Source: Terebella lapidaria (taxonomy: Eukaryota; Annelida; Polychaeta; Terebellida; Terebellidae). From it: a DNA stretch of 64,000 bases. The DNA is taken from positions 20,336,209-20,400,208 of the forward strand of contig OX424562.1 of NCBI GenBank assembly GCA_949152475.1, given 5' to 3'. Below the pieces are notes generated by a model. The model saw only the letters and a program-made list of their open reading frames with translations, was not told the origin of the DNA and did no database searches. How positions within the stretch are numbered: position 1 is the stretch's first letter; each line of letters begins with the position of its first letter. This document shows, piece by piece, positions 20,938 through 33,975 of the stretch. The translations under genes and the position numbers were made by a program.

Positions 20938-21852
20938 AATTTGGTATATGAGGATATTTTGTGCTGAGAATGCGATACATCTGTAGATAGTCATACATGC
21001 ACGTGATATTTTTATTGTATTGATCCCAATGTGTCAAAATGTTTACGAACGTATACTAGTATATCCCAAATGTGATATCTGGTAAATGGAACTTTTATGG
21101 CACAATGGTGTACGATGGTCTACTTTATTTTTTTATGGTCAAGTTAAAATGAGATATGTTATTGCATGCTGCCATATGACTATCGTTTTGCCCTGGTTGG
21201 TTGTCATTCTCGTTATGCTTAAGTTTATTAATTGTCATGAGTTCAAGAGATTTTCACTGTTTTATTCCTGATTTTATTGATAGCAGTATGTACATGATAT
21301 TGTATCCAATGAAAATTTTGTGTTTGGGTGTAATGCCTAGATACGTTATGGGCGTCAGGAATAATGCATTGCTGGTAAAAGGTTGAATAATTTATGTATA
21401 TAGCATATATTTATAGCATACTTTTTTTACCCTGCAGTAATAATACATATCAATTGAGTGTTTATGTCATTCATCGGTAGTCATTTTTTTCGGTGTGTAG
21501 ATTATCGATTATGTGTATCGTTAAGTATTGTGTGATATCCCAGTTCATTCACTCTTGCTTCATTTTCAGTTCGAAAGTGTTTCACTAAGATTTGAAATTT
21601 TAAAACAGAATGTCAAATAATTTTCACTGATGTGTGTTATTTATCTTTTTAAAAAACACCCAGTCCTTCAAAACACGTGTATGGGTTACAATATACAATT
21701 GGCTAAATTTAGCACCTGATAACATGGCTTGTCTTTGCTGTTCATATGTGCATACGCATTTTGAGATGCAGCCAAATACGTGACTTTCGATCGAATATAC
21801 GTGCATGTTGATGTATATAATTGCTCTACCAATTATGGTGTCGCATTTTTTG
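20938..21852. other. non-coding, nothing recognised
   Basis: Only short random frames. No repeat relation to the rest of the window was seen. Confidence 0.4.
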
Positions 21853-22130
21853 TCAGGATTGTCAATTGTGTAAATTTTTGTTTTCATAGCTGCTCATATG
21901 CAGCTGAGCATTTGTAGTGCACTGACCTTTTTGTTTACACACTAAACTGTTGTCATGAGGTTTAATTTCTCGGATTCATTAAAATGGCACTGACGATCGA
22001 ATGTTTTATCAGAATTGCCTGTGTAACTTTCTATTTGCATGGCTACTCATATGCAGTTGAGCACTTGTAGGGCACTAACCTTTCTGTTGTCATGAGTTGT
22101 GAGAATCTCATATTCATTCCACACATTCAG
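21853..22130 (+). repeat. diverged ~155-bp tandem duplication
   Basis: The block containing CTCATATGCAGCTGAGCA (from 21853) returns as CTCATATGCAGTTGAGCA (from 22009), with similar sequence on both sides (TTGTAGNGCACTRACCTTT). No coding potential was seen. Confidence 0.65.
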
Positions 22131-23166
22131 TGGTAATGATATTGTATACAGTTCTGATATTTGACGGAATGTAGTTCATGACATCGACCTTCCATATCAA
22201 CATGTCATCGTCATCATCTGCATAATCATTCATCATGCCTCTGGCGTGGCATTAAGTTGCCCGTAAGCAAATAAATGTAACTCCATCATCACCATTAATC
22301 ATAACTCTAAGTTCCCGTAAAATGATGTTATCTTATCTATATCACCGAAATATAGAAATTAACTTCAGATTATCATTCACAAGGTTGAATGTTATCGCAA
22401 AAATAACTGAAAAGGCCTTGTTCTTCATTATACTTTTTAACACACATGCTAAGTGTTACATAGTGAACAACCATTACATCCTAGCTGCCCGTTAATACCA
22501 TTCACACATTCACATGAATTGTATGATTTTGGAAATAACACTGTCTCATGCGTGCTCCATATATATGTTTATACTTTATACTGAGTTGTTAGTATTGCTT
22601 TCGTATGTGAGATGGAATAATGTGAATTCAAGTGTTATTTTTGACCAATGTTAAAATACAACATTGAGCAGTGCATTTGTTTGTAAGGGTTTCGTATCAA
22701 GTACAGAACTTTCACGATGTTATACTTGATAATGCACGGGTGTATTGAAGATACTAATGTATCGTTTTTGTGCAAATATGATCCAGATGCTGAATAAAAT
22801 ATAATGGAAGTTCCAGCCTTGTCGTTGATTTTGAGTGAGAATTACACGTATGGGGGTGATGTTTCGTCAAATAGTAATTGGAGTGGATCATATAGATTAT
22901 AACAGACTTTACATGTCAGCACTTTCAGCATTCTTAAATATACGAATGAACGTATTGCAACGTCCATGTGACGAATTGAAAAATAGTTACACATTCGGAA
23001 TACACTCTCTAAATCCGTCCAAACAACCTAACAGATGAGGATCAAGGTCCAGGTCTTTTTTAAAATCATCGATCCAATGCGTTCGGGAATGCTATAGTTC
23101 ACAGCCCTAAGGTGTAAATACAAAATTTATCTGAGAGTATACGTATCTTCATTATTTCATGAGATA
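22131..23166. other. non-coding, nothing recognised
   Basis: AT-rich sequence with short random frames and no clear repeat. Confidence 0.4.
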
Positions 23167-23334
23167 TAGCATCCTAGTCGGGATTTACTTGAGGATCAGT
23201 ACATATTGATCTACACGTAGACCGAACACCCGATGGTCTTAGCATCCATATAGCATCCTAGTCGGGATTGACTCGAGGATCAGTACATATTGATCTACAC
23301 GTAGACCGAACACCCGATGAACTTAGCATCCTGT
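23167..23334 (+). repeat. 84-bp tandem duplication
   Basis: TAGCATCCTAGTCGGGATT starts at 23167 and again at 23251. The two copies differ at only a few positions, and each contains the internal palindrome CTACACGTAG. It marks the entry to the AGGTCA-rich repeat region. Confidence 0.85.
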
Positions 23335-25909
23335 AAACTGACAGTTCAACATCAGAAATCCAGCGCACGTGAGATCTAGCCATGAAACAAAAACTCTGAC
23401 GAGGTATCAAATAACTGATTCCGGCAAACCTTTCAAGATCAAGGTCCCAAGTCAAGGTCAGGGTCCTCTATGTCAATTCGACTTGGGTTATCTGTTCCTG
23501 GTCAAGATCCGAGGTGAAAGTCAGGGTCACATGAAGTCTGTCTTGAATTTGTCTGGACCTGGTTTGAAATGTATAGGTCGATGAAACACGGGCAACCTCT
23601 GATTCGAAGTCACAGTCAAGGTCATGTCAAGTCGGTCTCGAGTTTAATATGTACATGGTTATAAGTCTCTAGGTCTATCTACTTACGTGATTAAACCCTT
23701 CCACGCTGTGGACTTGGACTCAACTATCTCAACATGAATAGCTTGAAATATGCAATTTCGCTTCTGATGTGACAGATTTCGTTGCCATAAAAAAACGTTA
23801 ATTACACCAAAATGGATAATCCGATTGGGCTAATATCGGAGATCGGATTGACCTCGGGTCACAAATATTATGCATTGCCTGACCATCGAGCTATGAATTA
23901 TACTTGGATTATTTCATCAGAATCGAACAAGAATTGTGGACATTATGGCCTTTTGAATTTTCGAAAATTTGACGTTTTGACGTAAATAAATAAACGTCAC
24001 ATCTGAAAACTAATGGCATAGTAAATATCAGGGGACATTCCATTTGATATACTTCTTGATAGGCTTTAGTCAGTTTGAAAATTTGCCCCTGAAATTTTGC
24101 TCATATTCCATTTTCCACCAAGTTCAAAGTCAATAATGAAAGTGACATATATGTCTGATTGCCACACCTCTTCTGAATGATATGGTACAATTTTCACGAG
24201 CCTACGACGATTCAAGCAGATGTTATTACCCGAAATCTGTTTTTCTGGGATTTCGATGACCTTGACCTTGACCTTTGACCTTTGTACTTCTATTCGTAGA
24301 GGTCAATGCTGTCAATATGCATACCAAGTTTCAAGGGATTCCATACACTATTGACGATGTTGTGGCCTTTTGAAATTTCGGGATTTGACGTTTATGACGT
24401 CACTGTGACGTCAGTGGACGTTATAGCGCCAAAATTAAAATATCATTGGAATCAGAGGCTCAAGGCCTTTCCAACGATATACTACTCAATGTGGTGCGCT
24501 GAACTTCGTACTTGACCTTGAAATTCACCTTAGGCGAACTTATCGAGGTCAAGGTCAAATGTCAAGGTCAAGTCACAGAAGATAGAACTCGAGTTTATCT
24601 AAAATATGCACTTGATTTGAAGACTCTGGGACGATTAGACCCGGAGTTATGGCCACCTATGTGTTTTAGACATTTTGCATGACCTTGACTTCCGTCATTT
24701 GTCATCAATTCCATGCTGCAAACATACTGTGAATGGAGTTTTTGAATATGCATGATAAAAGTCTGTTTATATATGTTATATTATCACCGTACAAATTCAT
24801 AATATCTTCAAATAATGAGTTTCCTTTGAAATTTCACCGATTTGTTGCCACAAAAACGTCCATTACGTCAAAACGGATATATCGATTGAGCTAAAAATTG
24901 ATAGAGACCATTATAAAAAGAATCCACATCATTTGTATCTGTTAGATCTGCAGTAAATGTTATAACTTTGCACATCTGACACTCAAAAGGCCTGATACTC
25001 AGTCTGAAATCACGTTTGACGTCATTATGACGTCAATTGACGTCCGATTCCGAAAATAACAACAGATTTGGAAACTACTCTCAAAGACCTTTCAAACGAA
25101 CTACTACTCGATATTTTTGCAAAAGGTCAAGGTCAAGGTCATTTTTTAGGTCAACTTCGGCCTGAGGCGCTTGCAAAGGCTATCGGTCATACGCCTTAGG
25201 TGTAAATATAAAAGTTGTTAGGCTAAGTGAGTGCAATACTGTGGATTTACTTTCGTGTCTCTATCTTGCTTACTTCCTGAGATATAATGACCTACATGGT
25301 TTCCACTTGCAGGTCAATATTGACCTTGACTTTCGACCTTTGACCTTGAAATTTCTTGGAACGAAAAAACTCGTCCTTGCCTATAAACAAGTGTATCATT
25401 AGATTTGTATGCACATTATTGACGCGTTCATCAGCATGTACAGCTTGAAACATGCAATTTCGCTTGTAATGGGACCGATTTCGTTGCCATAGAAACGTCA
25501 ATTACGTCATAACGGATTGACCGATCGCGCTAAAAATTGATACTGACCATAAGAGACCAGTCCCACATCGTTTCCAAGCATCAGATCGAAAATCGGAGGA
25601 GGTGACCTCCAAGGTCAAATATTCGACCTCGGGCGAACTTCTCAAGGTCAAGGTCAAAGGTCAAGGTCAAGGTCGCAGAAGATGGAACTCGAGTATATCT
25701 ACAATATGAACTTAGTTTGAAGTCTCTAGGACGATTAGAACTGGAGTTATAGGCACTTACGTGTTTTCGACGTTTTGCATGACCTTGACCTTGACCTTTG
25801 ACCTAGATACACCAAAATAGGACGTTCTCTGCGCGGTATTCTAGAGAATATGTGCACCAAACTTGGAGGAAATCAGATGAGAAATGTGGACGCTAGGCTG
25901 TAAACAAAC

Positions 25910-26220
25910 AAACAAACAAACACACAAACCCATCCATCCATCCATCCACGAACAGACCAACATACTTGCCGAAATCGTAGATTCCGGCAAGTAACAAACA
26001 AACATCCGCGAGTGACCAACATACTTGGCGAAAATCGAAGATTTCGCCAAGTAACAAACACATAAACACACAAACCAACCGACCAACATACTTGCCGGAA
26101 TTTAAATTCCGGCAAGTAACAAACACATCCACAAACCAACCGACCAACATACTTGCCGAAATCGAAGATTCCGGCAAGTAATAAACGAGAGGCCATAGGC
26201 CACACACTTGCCGGAATGGA
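25910..26220. repeat. simple repeat followed by a ladder of hairpins
   Basis: A CAAA/CATC simple repeat (from ~25907) leads into four hairpins of 28-30 bp at 25964-25992, 26023-26052, 26090-26117 and 26151-26179, plus a half copy near 26207. Each has stem ACTTGCCGRAAT paired with ATTCCGGCAAGT or a close variant. They are spaced 59-67 bp apart with CAAACAAACCAACCGACC-like linkers. The second hairpin is ACTTGGCGAAA/TTTCGCCAAGT, so both sides of the stem changed together. Confidence 0.85.
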
Positions 26221-29200
26221 TATTTGACAGGTTTCAATGATTTTCAAAATTTGACCTTGAAAGTTTGCTCATGTGACTTCATTTTTCTGACCAAGTTCAA
26301 GCTATATCATGCATTTAACATATAAGTCTGAGTGTCATGCCTATTCTGTATGATAAAATCCAAATTTCATGAGCATACAAAGATTCAAGCAGAAGTCATT
26401 ACCAAGAATGTGTTTTTTCTGGGATTTGGTTTATTGAAATCTGACGTTTATGACGTCTTTGTGACGTCACTGAATGTCATAGCGCCTAAAATAAGATATC
26501 ACTGGAATCAGGAGACCAAGACCTTTCTAATAGTATGCTACTTGATAGGGTGCACTGACCTTCGTACATGGCATTGACCTATGGCAAACTTCTCAAGGTC
26601 AAGGTCAAAGGTTACATTCATAGACACATAAAAAAGACCTCTTCATATGCTACAACATGGTCCTAGTTTGAACTCTTTACGGCGATTTGTTCCAAAATTA
26701 TGGCCATTTATGTGATTTTGACCTTTTCCTTGATCTTGACCTTGACCTTTGGCCTTGAGTCACGAAAATTGTGCATTGCCTGTGCATGAAGACATATATT
26801 ATACCTGTATAATTTCAGCAGAATCGAACAAGATTTGTGGACACTAAGACCGTTTGAAATTTCGAAAAGTTAACGTTTATGACGTCACTCTGACGTCAAT
26901 AAACGTCACATCTCAAAACTGATGAGAAAGTATGTACCAGGGAATAAAGACCTTTCATTTGATATACTACTTGATAGGTTTCAGTTAGTTTTAAAATTTG
27001 ACCTTGAAGTTTTCCTCATATGACCTTATTTTCTTGACCACGTTCAAGGTCAATCATGATTTTGACATATATGCCCGATTGCTACACCTCTTCTGAATGA
27101 TATGGTTCAAATTTCATGAACCTACGGCAATTCAAACGGATGTTATCACCGGAAACGTGTTTTTCTGGGATTTTGATGACCTTGACCTTTGACCTTTGTA
27201 CTCAATTTCGTAGAGGTCATTGCTGTCAATATGCATATCAAGTTTCAGGAGATTCTATACAGTATTGACGATGTTATGGCCTTTTGAAATTTCGGAAATT
27301 TGACGTTTATGACGTCATTGTAACGTCAGTTTACGTCGCAGCGCCGAAAATAAGGTACCATTGGAATCATGGGCTCAAGAACTTTCAAATGATATACTAC
27401 TCGATATGGTGCACTGAACTTCGTATTTGACCTTCACTTCGACCTCATACAAACTTCTCAAGGTCAAGGTCACAAAAGATAGAACTCGAGTTTGTCCATG
27501 ATATGCACTTGATTTGAAGTCTCTAGGACAATTAGACCAGAAGTTATGGCCACAATGTGTTTCTAACATTTTGTGTGACCTTGACCTTGACCTTCGACCT
27601 TGAGTCACGAAAATTGTGCATTGCCTGTGCATGAAGGCATATATTACACCTGTATGATTTCATCAGAATCGAACAAGATTTGTGGACACTATGACTGTTT
27701 GAAATTTTGAAAAATTTACGTTTATGACGTCACTGTGACGTCAATAAACGTCACACCTCAAATCTGATGAGAAAGTATGTACCAGGGAATCAAGACCTTT
27801 CATTTAATATACTACTTGATGTTTTAGTCAGTTTGAAAATTTGACCTTGAAGTTCTCCTCATATGACCTTATTTCCCTGACTAAGTTCAAGGTCAATCAT
27901 AAAATTGACATATACGTCCGATTGTTAAACCTCTTATGAATGACATGGTTCAAATTTCATGAACTTACAACAATTTAAACGGATGTTATTATCGGAAACG
28001 TGTTTTTCTGGGATTTCGATGACCTTGACCTTGACCTTTGACCTTTGTACTTAAATTCGTAGAGGTCATTGCTGTCAATATGCAAATCAAGTTTCAAAAG
28101 ATTCTATACAGTATTGGAGATGTTATGGCCTTTTGAAATTTCGGAAATTTGACGTTTATGACGTCATTGTGACGTCAATGTACGTCGCAGCGCCAAAAAT
28201 AAGGTATCACTGCAATCAGGGGCTCAAGACCTTTCAAACAATATACTACTCGATATGGTGCGCCGACCTTCGTGCTTGACCTTGACATTCACCTCATGGC
28301 GAACTTCTCAAGGTCAAGGTCAAATGTCAAGGTCAAGGTCACATAAGATAGAACTCGAGTTTATCTACAATATGAACTTGGTTTGAAGTCTCTATCACGA
28401 ATAGAACCGGAATTATGGCCACTTATGTGTTTTCATCTTTTTGCGTGACCTTGACCTTGACCTTGGACCTAGAATTACCAAAAACGTGCAGTCGCGAGCC
28501 ATCATCCTAGAGAATATGCACACCAAGTTTGGGAAGAATCAAGCAAAAACTGTGGACGCTAGAGGGCGTACAGACAAACAAACAAACACACAAAAAATCG
28601 GCCATAGGCCAACACTTGACGAAATGACTAAACATTGGTTTACATTTAAAACATTTACCCATAATTTACACATTGAAAAGATTTACTGAACAACTCCTCG
28701 ACATTTGAAGAAAGATACTTTTTTCATGAAATTTTTACGTTGGGCAAACTTTTCAAGGTCAAGGTCAAAGTGCACATTCAAGGCCAGCAGACAAAGACCT
28801 TTTGATATGCTACAATTTGGTCCCAGTTTGAACTTTCTATGACGAATAGTTCCGAAGTTATGGCAATTTTTGTGATTTTGACCTTTTCTTCAACCTTGAC
28901 CTTGACCCTTGACCTTGGGTCACGAAAATTGTGCATTGCCCGTGCATGAAGATATAAATCATACTTGAACAATTCCATCAGAATCGAACAAAAATTCCGG
29001 ACACTGTGGCTTTTCGAAATTTCGAAAACTTTACGTACATGAGGTCACTGTGACGTCAATAAACGTCACATTTGAAAACTGATGGGAAACTATTTATCAT
29101 GGGTTCAAGGCCTTCCATTTGATATATTACTTGATAGCTTTTAGTTAGTTTGAAAATTTGACCTTGAAATTTTGCTCATGTGACCTCATTTTTCTGATCA

Positions 29201-30739
29201 AGTTCAAGGTTAGTCATGGAATTGACATATAAGTCTGATTACTATACCTCTTCTGAATGATATGGTTCAAATCTCATGAGACTACAACGATTCAAACAGA
29301 TGTTATAACCGAAAAGGTGTTTTTCTGGGATTTCGATGACCTTGACCTTGACCTTTGACCTTTGTATTTCAATTCGTAAAGGTCAATGCTATTAATATGC
29401 ATGTCAAGTTTCAAGGTATTCCATACATTATTGACGCTGTTATGGCCTTTTGAAATTTCGGTAATTTGACGTTTATGACGTCATTGTGGTGTCAGTGTAC
29501 GTCGCAGCGCCGAAAATAGGGTATCACTGCAATCAGGGGCTCGAAACCTTTCCAACGATATACTACTCAATATGGTGCGCTGACTTTCGTACTTGACCTT
29601 GACATTCACCTCATGGCGAACTCCTCAAGGTCAAGGTCAAATGCCAAGGTCAAGGTCACAGAAGATATAACTCGAGTTTATCTACAATATGAACTTGGTT
29701 TGAAGTCTCTATAACAAATAGAACCGGAGTTATGGCCACTTATGTGTTTTTAACATTTTGCGTGACCTTGACCTTGATCTTTGACCTTGAGTCACGAAAA
29801 TTGTGCATTGCCTGTGCATGAAGACATATATTATACCTGTATAATTTCATTAGAATCAAACAAGATTTGTGGACACTATGACCGTTTGAAATTTCGAAAA
29901 ATTAACGTTTATGACGTCACTGTGACGTCAATAAACGTCACATCTCAAAACTGATGAGAAAGTATGTACCAGGGAATCAAGACCTTTCATTTGATATACT
30001 ACTTGATAGGTTTCAGTTAGTTTGAAAATTTGACCTTGAAGTTTTCCTCATATGACCTTATTTTCCTGACAAAGTTCAAGGTCAATCATGAAATTGATAT
30101 ATACACTCGATTACTATACCTCTTCTGAATGACATGGTTCAAAATTCATGAACCTACGAAAAATCAAACGGATGTTATTACCGGAAACGTGTTTTTCTGG
30201 GATTTCGATGACCTTGACCTTTGACCTTTGTACCTAAATTCGTAAAGGTCATTGCTGTCAATATGCATATCAAGTTTGAAGAGATTCCATACAGTATTGA
30301 TGATGTTATAGCCTTTTGAAATTTCAGACGTCATTGTGACGTCAGTTTACGTCGCAGCGCCGAAAATAAGGTATCACTGCAATCAGGGGGTCAAGACCTT
30401 TCCAACGATATACTACTCGATATGGTGTGCTGACCTTCGTATTTGACCTTGACATTCACCTTAGGCGAACTTCTCAAGGTCAAGGTCAAATCCCAAGGTC
30501 AAGGTCACAAAAGATAGAACTCGAGTTTATGTACAATATGAACTTGGTTTGAAGTCTCTAGGACAATTAGAACCGGAGTTATGGCCATTTATGTGTTTTT
30601 ATCGTTTTGCGTGACCTTGACCTCAATATTTGACCTTGACCTCCCAAAAATGAACTCATCCATCCATATTGGATTGCACATCTTCTGACCTATTTTCAGG
30701 ATTCTACGATCAAAAATGTGACCTGTGGAGCGGTCACAA

Positions 30740-30925
30740 ACAAACAAACAAACAAACAGACAGACAAACGCGACTGACCAACATACTTGACGAAATTTAC
30801 ATTTCGTCAAGTAACAAACACACAAACAAACCAACCGACCAACATACTTGCCGAAATCTTTAGATTCCGACAAGTAACAAACGAACCGACCAACATACTT
30901 GCCGAAATTTTCAATTCCGGCAAGT
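30740..30925. repeat. second hairpin ladder at end of the repeat region
   Basis: A CAAA simple repeat (30741-30760) is followed by three hairpins at 30785-30812 (ACTTGACGAAAT/ATTTCGTCAAGT), 30846-30875 and 30897-30925, spaced 61 and 51 bp. The same family as the ladder at 25964, with different stem bases that still pair. A lone half stem (ACTTGACGAAAT) is at 28614. Confidence 0.85.
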
Positions 30926-31004
30926 AATAATAACCTCTCTTATGGTAAAACAGAAAATGGATACGGCTTTTTTTTTCATTTCATATTCTAATGAATACCT
31001 TCTT

Positions 31005-33975
31005 CAAATACACCTGATTAATCAAGTAAGAAGTCATATTATATACTACACATATGCCCTTGAATATACACGTTGTAGATCATATCGTACACTAGCGTTT
31101 TAATAGGCTAGGCGTGTCGCTCTGATTGCCTGCTTCGAGGTCAACTAGATTAGATGAGCCTGAAATGATACTGCCAGCTCTGGTAGATCTAATTAATTCT
31201 GGACATGATGCCAGATGATCATCACTCACCCTTACATGGTTTTGGTTTTGACTTCGTGCGTCAATGATAATAACAATTTGATATTGCAAATTACAACTAA
31301 TGAATATAGCAAATGTATGAAACTGACGGAGCAGTGAAAACGCAGGAAAAGTTGGTCGCCTGTGACCACAATGTCACATTCTGTGACATTCCTCGACGAG
31401 TGTCACAGTCAACTTTCTAGCGGTAGCTTTGTGGATTACGTGACAAACGAGATTCAGAAGGAAAGACCTGAAGTAACCGAATCATGTCACTATGTTTTAC
31501 ATGTCATTTCAATTTTATGCCATAATTTGCCATGATAGGGGTATTATATGGCATATCCACGTCATGACATCAGCTGCTTACATGAAACAAAGAATTTGTA
31601 ATCTCGTGGAGGTTGGAAATAAATACAAGGAATGACGCAAATGTGATAGAAAAGCACCCACTGTAAACAACTGCTGAAATAAACTGAGATCATTTCCGAA
31701 ACTAAGGTTGGATGTCACTACAAATTCCTCAAAGACGAATGAAATCAATACTAAATACAAAGCTTTCATACGTCCCACACTGAGTCCGTTATGCAATTTC
31801 TGAGTCCCCATATATATAATGCCACCAGGAGCTGGAATCAGCTTTCTGGAAAGACTGAGTCTTTTAATGTCCCATCTGTGGAACTGACCAAACAATGTAA
31901 TGCACCGAATCTGTATATTTGTCAAAGATCCCGAAACCATGTTCACATATAGCAATGAACTTGATTTAGACATCCCGAAACCATGTTCCTCAATAGCAAT
32001 GAACTTGATTTGAATTTTCTCATTACTCCTTGTAGTTGGCCATCGGACATGCAAGACCAGCACTAGACCCGAACCAAACTGCTGCAATACATCTTATTTC
32101 AGATCTGAGACAGAATTGACGTAGAAATATTACATTATAAGTATTCCAGAGCATTATACATCATCAGTAGATTGCATGTTAACTGCAGACATACATAACG
32201 ACAATATCCATCATTCACACCCCTAGCACGTCACAGTTCCACAAGACAGATTGTTGTCCAGAGACAGCCAGCAGCAGATCTATGACAGTTTTCAACATTT
32301 CTCCACAGAGTTGCCACATGAGAAATATCAGATGTAGCTTTTGTGATATTCCCGAAACATTATTCCATCTGCGGTTTATGTAAGTGAATCAAATTAATGA
32401 CTTTTTTTAGTGTCAGTTGGTTTTCTTGTCTGGCACTGAACAGACTCCCAGCTTCTGGCGAACTGATATATATCTTTGATTATGGGTTAAAGTGTTAGTC
32501 TGATAAACATGTAGCTGGTTTATATATTATACTAGTATATGTATGTGATTAAATACCTGAAGTTGATATGGTTATTCTCCATAGTACTGAATGTAACACG
32601 TCCAAAATATTCATGGAGATGTTTCCAAAACATCAAAATGAATTCTCCAATACATCAAAATGAACACCAGAGGCATGCAATAACTTGACGGGGATGTAGT
32701 TTCAAAAATTTCACAGTGAAGGAAACGTTTGCTCAACTTTGCTCTGGAATTGTATGCAAATGGAGCCTGCATCTTTAGTGACACTGAACCCTGCATATTT
32801 CATGGATGAATTCCATCAGTCCTAGCAAGTGTACATGTACCTCATGTAAGTGACTGGGCGTGCCTATATGGTTATCCGGTTCGAGGTCAACTCAATAAGA
32901 TGAGCCCGAAATAATTCTGCAATCCGCCTAGATGTAACTTTTTCAGGTCAATCATCGCTCATGGTTCCATGATTGCGGCCCTGGGCAGTGTATTGATTAT
33001 GTAGGGATGTGGTTTCTGGTGACCCTATTTCCCTGACAAAGTACGACAACACTGGAAGGAACAGTATCGATTGTCTTGTGTGTTGACTCGACGGAATTCT
33101 CCAATAAGTGATTAGTGTAGCCGTAGTATTTTCTGTTCGCTTTGTGACCAGATTCTAGCAATGATTGTGTTCACTCTGTATCAGTGAATCCTAAACAATC
33201 ATTCGTCATACATTGCATAAACGGACACGTCACCGTAAAAGTACACCACTATTGGATGATTTTTTAATCACGACCACGTTGGTGATCCCGGACAAAGAAA
33301 GAGTTTGAAAATGTGGGATGCCAAACCAAAATGGTTTATTATGAATTCACCAAGTCAATGTATCGATCTTTGATCGTCAAAATGATGGCATGAAGTTTTC
33401 TAATGGAATATCCACTCTAAGTATTTGCTGGCAGGATTTAACCCAGATTTGTGTGTATGTTTTTAAAGAGATATATTGATGACATTCAAATGTCCCTGCA
33501 CGGACAGGGATACACCCAGATATATTTTTATATCCAGTTTTAGATAGTCCGTAGTGCGAAGAGGAGCACTGACCGCACTCTCATGTGGAAGCAGCGTGAG
33601 ACAGGTTGACAAGCAATTTGCCTTGATAAAAAACTACAGGTGGACACGGCAAGGCGACGGATTGGGTGATTTCCTGTAACAACTAATACTTCTATCATCC
33701 ATCCTTTATATAGCTCGTATCACAAGACATATCGAGGTGCGATGGCTGCAAATAATGAATGCATCTGCAAATTGCAAGCTTGAACACTTATCCCGCAATG
33801 CATGTACTACATTACCCGAAATATATAGTACCCTGGTATGTAGTAAAACAAAAGGATGGTGGGAATAAAACGGGTTATTACGAGTCATCATCTGATGCGC
33901 ACCTCCTCTGACCCCGGTCTACTATGTGTCGACATGATAGGTGTATCAACATGACAGCATTGATACTGAACAACA
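31005..33975 (-). repeat. ~3-kb unit, copy 1
   Basis: First of three copies. The shared landmark GGCGTGTCGCTCTGA is at 31108 here and 34079 in copy 2, a period of 2971 bp. Homology is patchy but runs through the whole unit (GAGGTCAACTAGATTAGATG; GTCACAGTTCCACA; GCAGTGTATTGATTATGTAG). Each unit is itself two diverged halves: the GAGGTCAACT..GATGAGCC motif returns near 32884. Orientation is given by the exon relic it carries. The longest frames inside are not conserved between copies, so they are not considered genes. Confidence 0.75.
31236..31345 (-). pseudogene. decayed signal-peptide exon, copy 1
   Basis: Minus-strand reading of FSLLRQFHTFAIFISCNLQY, then QIVIIIDARSQNQNH, ending at a donor-like GTAAGG (31230-31235). 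It matches the frame of copies 2 and 3 at most positions. No ATG is in frame and the exon-side base of the donor is T rather than G. It resembles a secretory leader followed by the start of a mature protein. The gene family was not recognised. Confidence 0.4.

Larger units (their letters stand above)
23400..30960. repeat. AGGTCA/TGACGTCA repeat region (~430-bp half-units, ~850-bp units)
   Basis: A repeat family with two alternating half-unit types. Type A carries TGACGTCAATAAACGTCACA (near 26880, 27725, 29045, 29912). Type B carries TGACGTCAnTnTACGTCGCAGCGCC (near 27310, 28159, 29475, 30330). A to B is ~430 bp and A to A ~850 bp, with older copies before 26 kb. Between them lie dense runs of AGGTCA on one strand or the other, for example 24257-24284, 25642-25674, 25780-25804, 28018-28042, 28312-28345 and 30476-30508. 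Many are TCAAGGTCA. No coding sequence was recognised. The type of mobile element, if any, is not known to me. Confidence 0.9.

Noticed and set aside
25841..26247. Overlapping minus-strand frames of 80-124 residues rich in V, C and L
   Set aside because: They are translations of the hairpin ladder and CAAA/CATC simple repeat.
25964..30925. Regularly spaced hairpins resembling a CRISPR array
   Set aside because: The spacers are related simple-sequence linkers, repeats vary, no cas genes exist and the context is eukaryotic.
31578..32087. 169-residue minus-strand frame
   Set aside because: Not conserved in the homologous parts of copies 2 and 3, which have stops and indels. No domain recognised.
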